A DNA stretch of 5,723 nucleotides from Bacteroidales bacterium UBA4284. GTDB taxonomy: Bacteria; Bacteroidota; Bacteroidia; Bacteroidales; UBA932. The notes beneath the pieces are model-generated. The model searched no databases. It saw only the letters and a list, made by a program, of their open reading frames with translations, and was not told the DNA's origin. The stretch lies in assembly GCA_002395925.1 (NCBI GenBank), contig DGVM01000081.1, positions 283 through 6,005 on the forward strand. The letters are read 5' to 3'. The position numbers and the translations under genes were made by a program. Below, piece by piece: positions 5,717 to 5,723 of this stretch (its first letter is position 1; each line of letters begins with the position of its first letter).

Positions 5717-5723
5717 AAAAACT
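5713..5723 (+). CDS. Start of a further gene, truncated by the window
   Basis: An ATG at 5713 overlaps the preceding TGA as ATGA and is followed by two Lys codons, so the product begins Met-Lys-Lys. That start is common in exported Bacteroidota proteins. Only three full codons are visible, so no function can be given. The overlap and strand indicate that the operon continues beyond the window. Confidence 0.55.

Overview
The window looks like part of a mobile element or plasmid from a Bacteroidota bacterium, most likely an uncultured Bacteroidales. The reasons are a TraO-like protein, a DUF3575 outer-membrane protein, a promoter of the Bacteroides form (TTTG, about 20 bases, TAnnTTTG), and start codons preceded by A/T-rich leaders rather than Shine-Dalgarno sites. 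This assignment rests on recognised families and was not confirmed by a search.

Layout. Bases 1-473 are non-coding and hold a replication-control region: seven 19-bp iterons (80-343) whose start spacings sit close to whole helical turns, two small hairpins with the same AGCA loop in the widest iteron gap, a perfect 10-bp-stem hairpin (369-397) and an A+T-rich stretch (about 398-473). Bases 474-1556 (minus strand) encode a Rep_3 superfamily replication initiator, so the iterons lie 3' of rep, as incA does in P1. Bases 1557-1670 are a compact divergent control region. A strong rep promoter and a weaker rightward promoter are each overlapped by one arm of a 22-bp imperfect inverted repeat, a good candidate for a Rep operator acting on both sides.

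The rightward unit begins with a TraO-like exported protein (1671-2225), followed 3 bases later by a D12-class adenine-N6 methyltransferase (2229-3323). The methyltransferase keeps most family motifs but has DPPE where DPPY is expected, so its activity is uncertain. After a 110-base gap (3324-3433) with a possible weak terminator, base composition becomes visibly richer in G+C. A second tightly packed set then runs to the end: a DUF3575 outer-membrane protein (3434-4018), a lipoprotein with Ig-like regions (4032-5270), an unrecognised cytoplasmic protein (5267-5716) and the first codons of another gene (5713 onward). The last two junctions are ATGA overlaps, implying translational coupling.

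Interpretation. The left half is a replication module plus one isolated transfer-type gene and a methyltransferase. The right half is an envelope operon that may be cargo or may be chromosomal sequence beside an integrated element. The strongest unusual points are the mirrored operator/promoter block, the phased iterons with twin hairpins, the altered methyltransferase motif IV, and the uncharacterised envelope operon.
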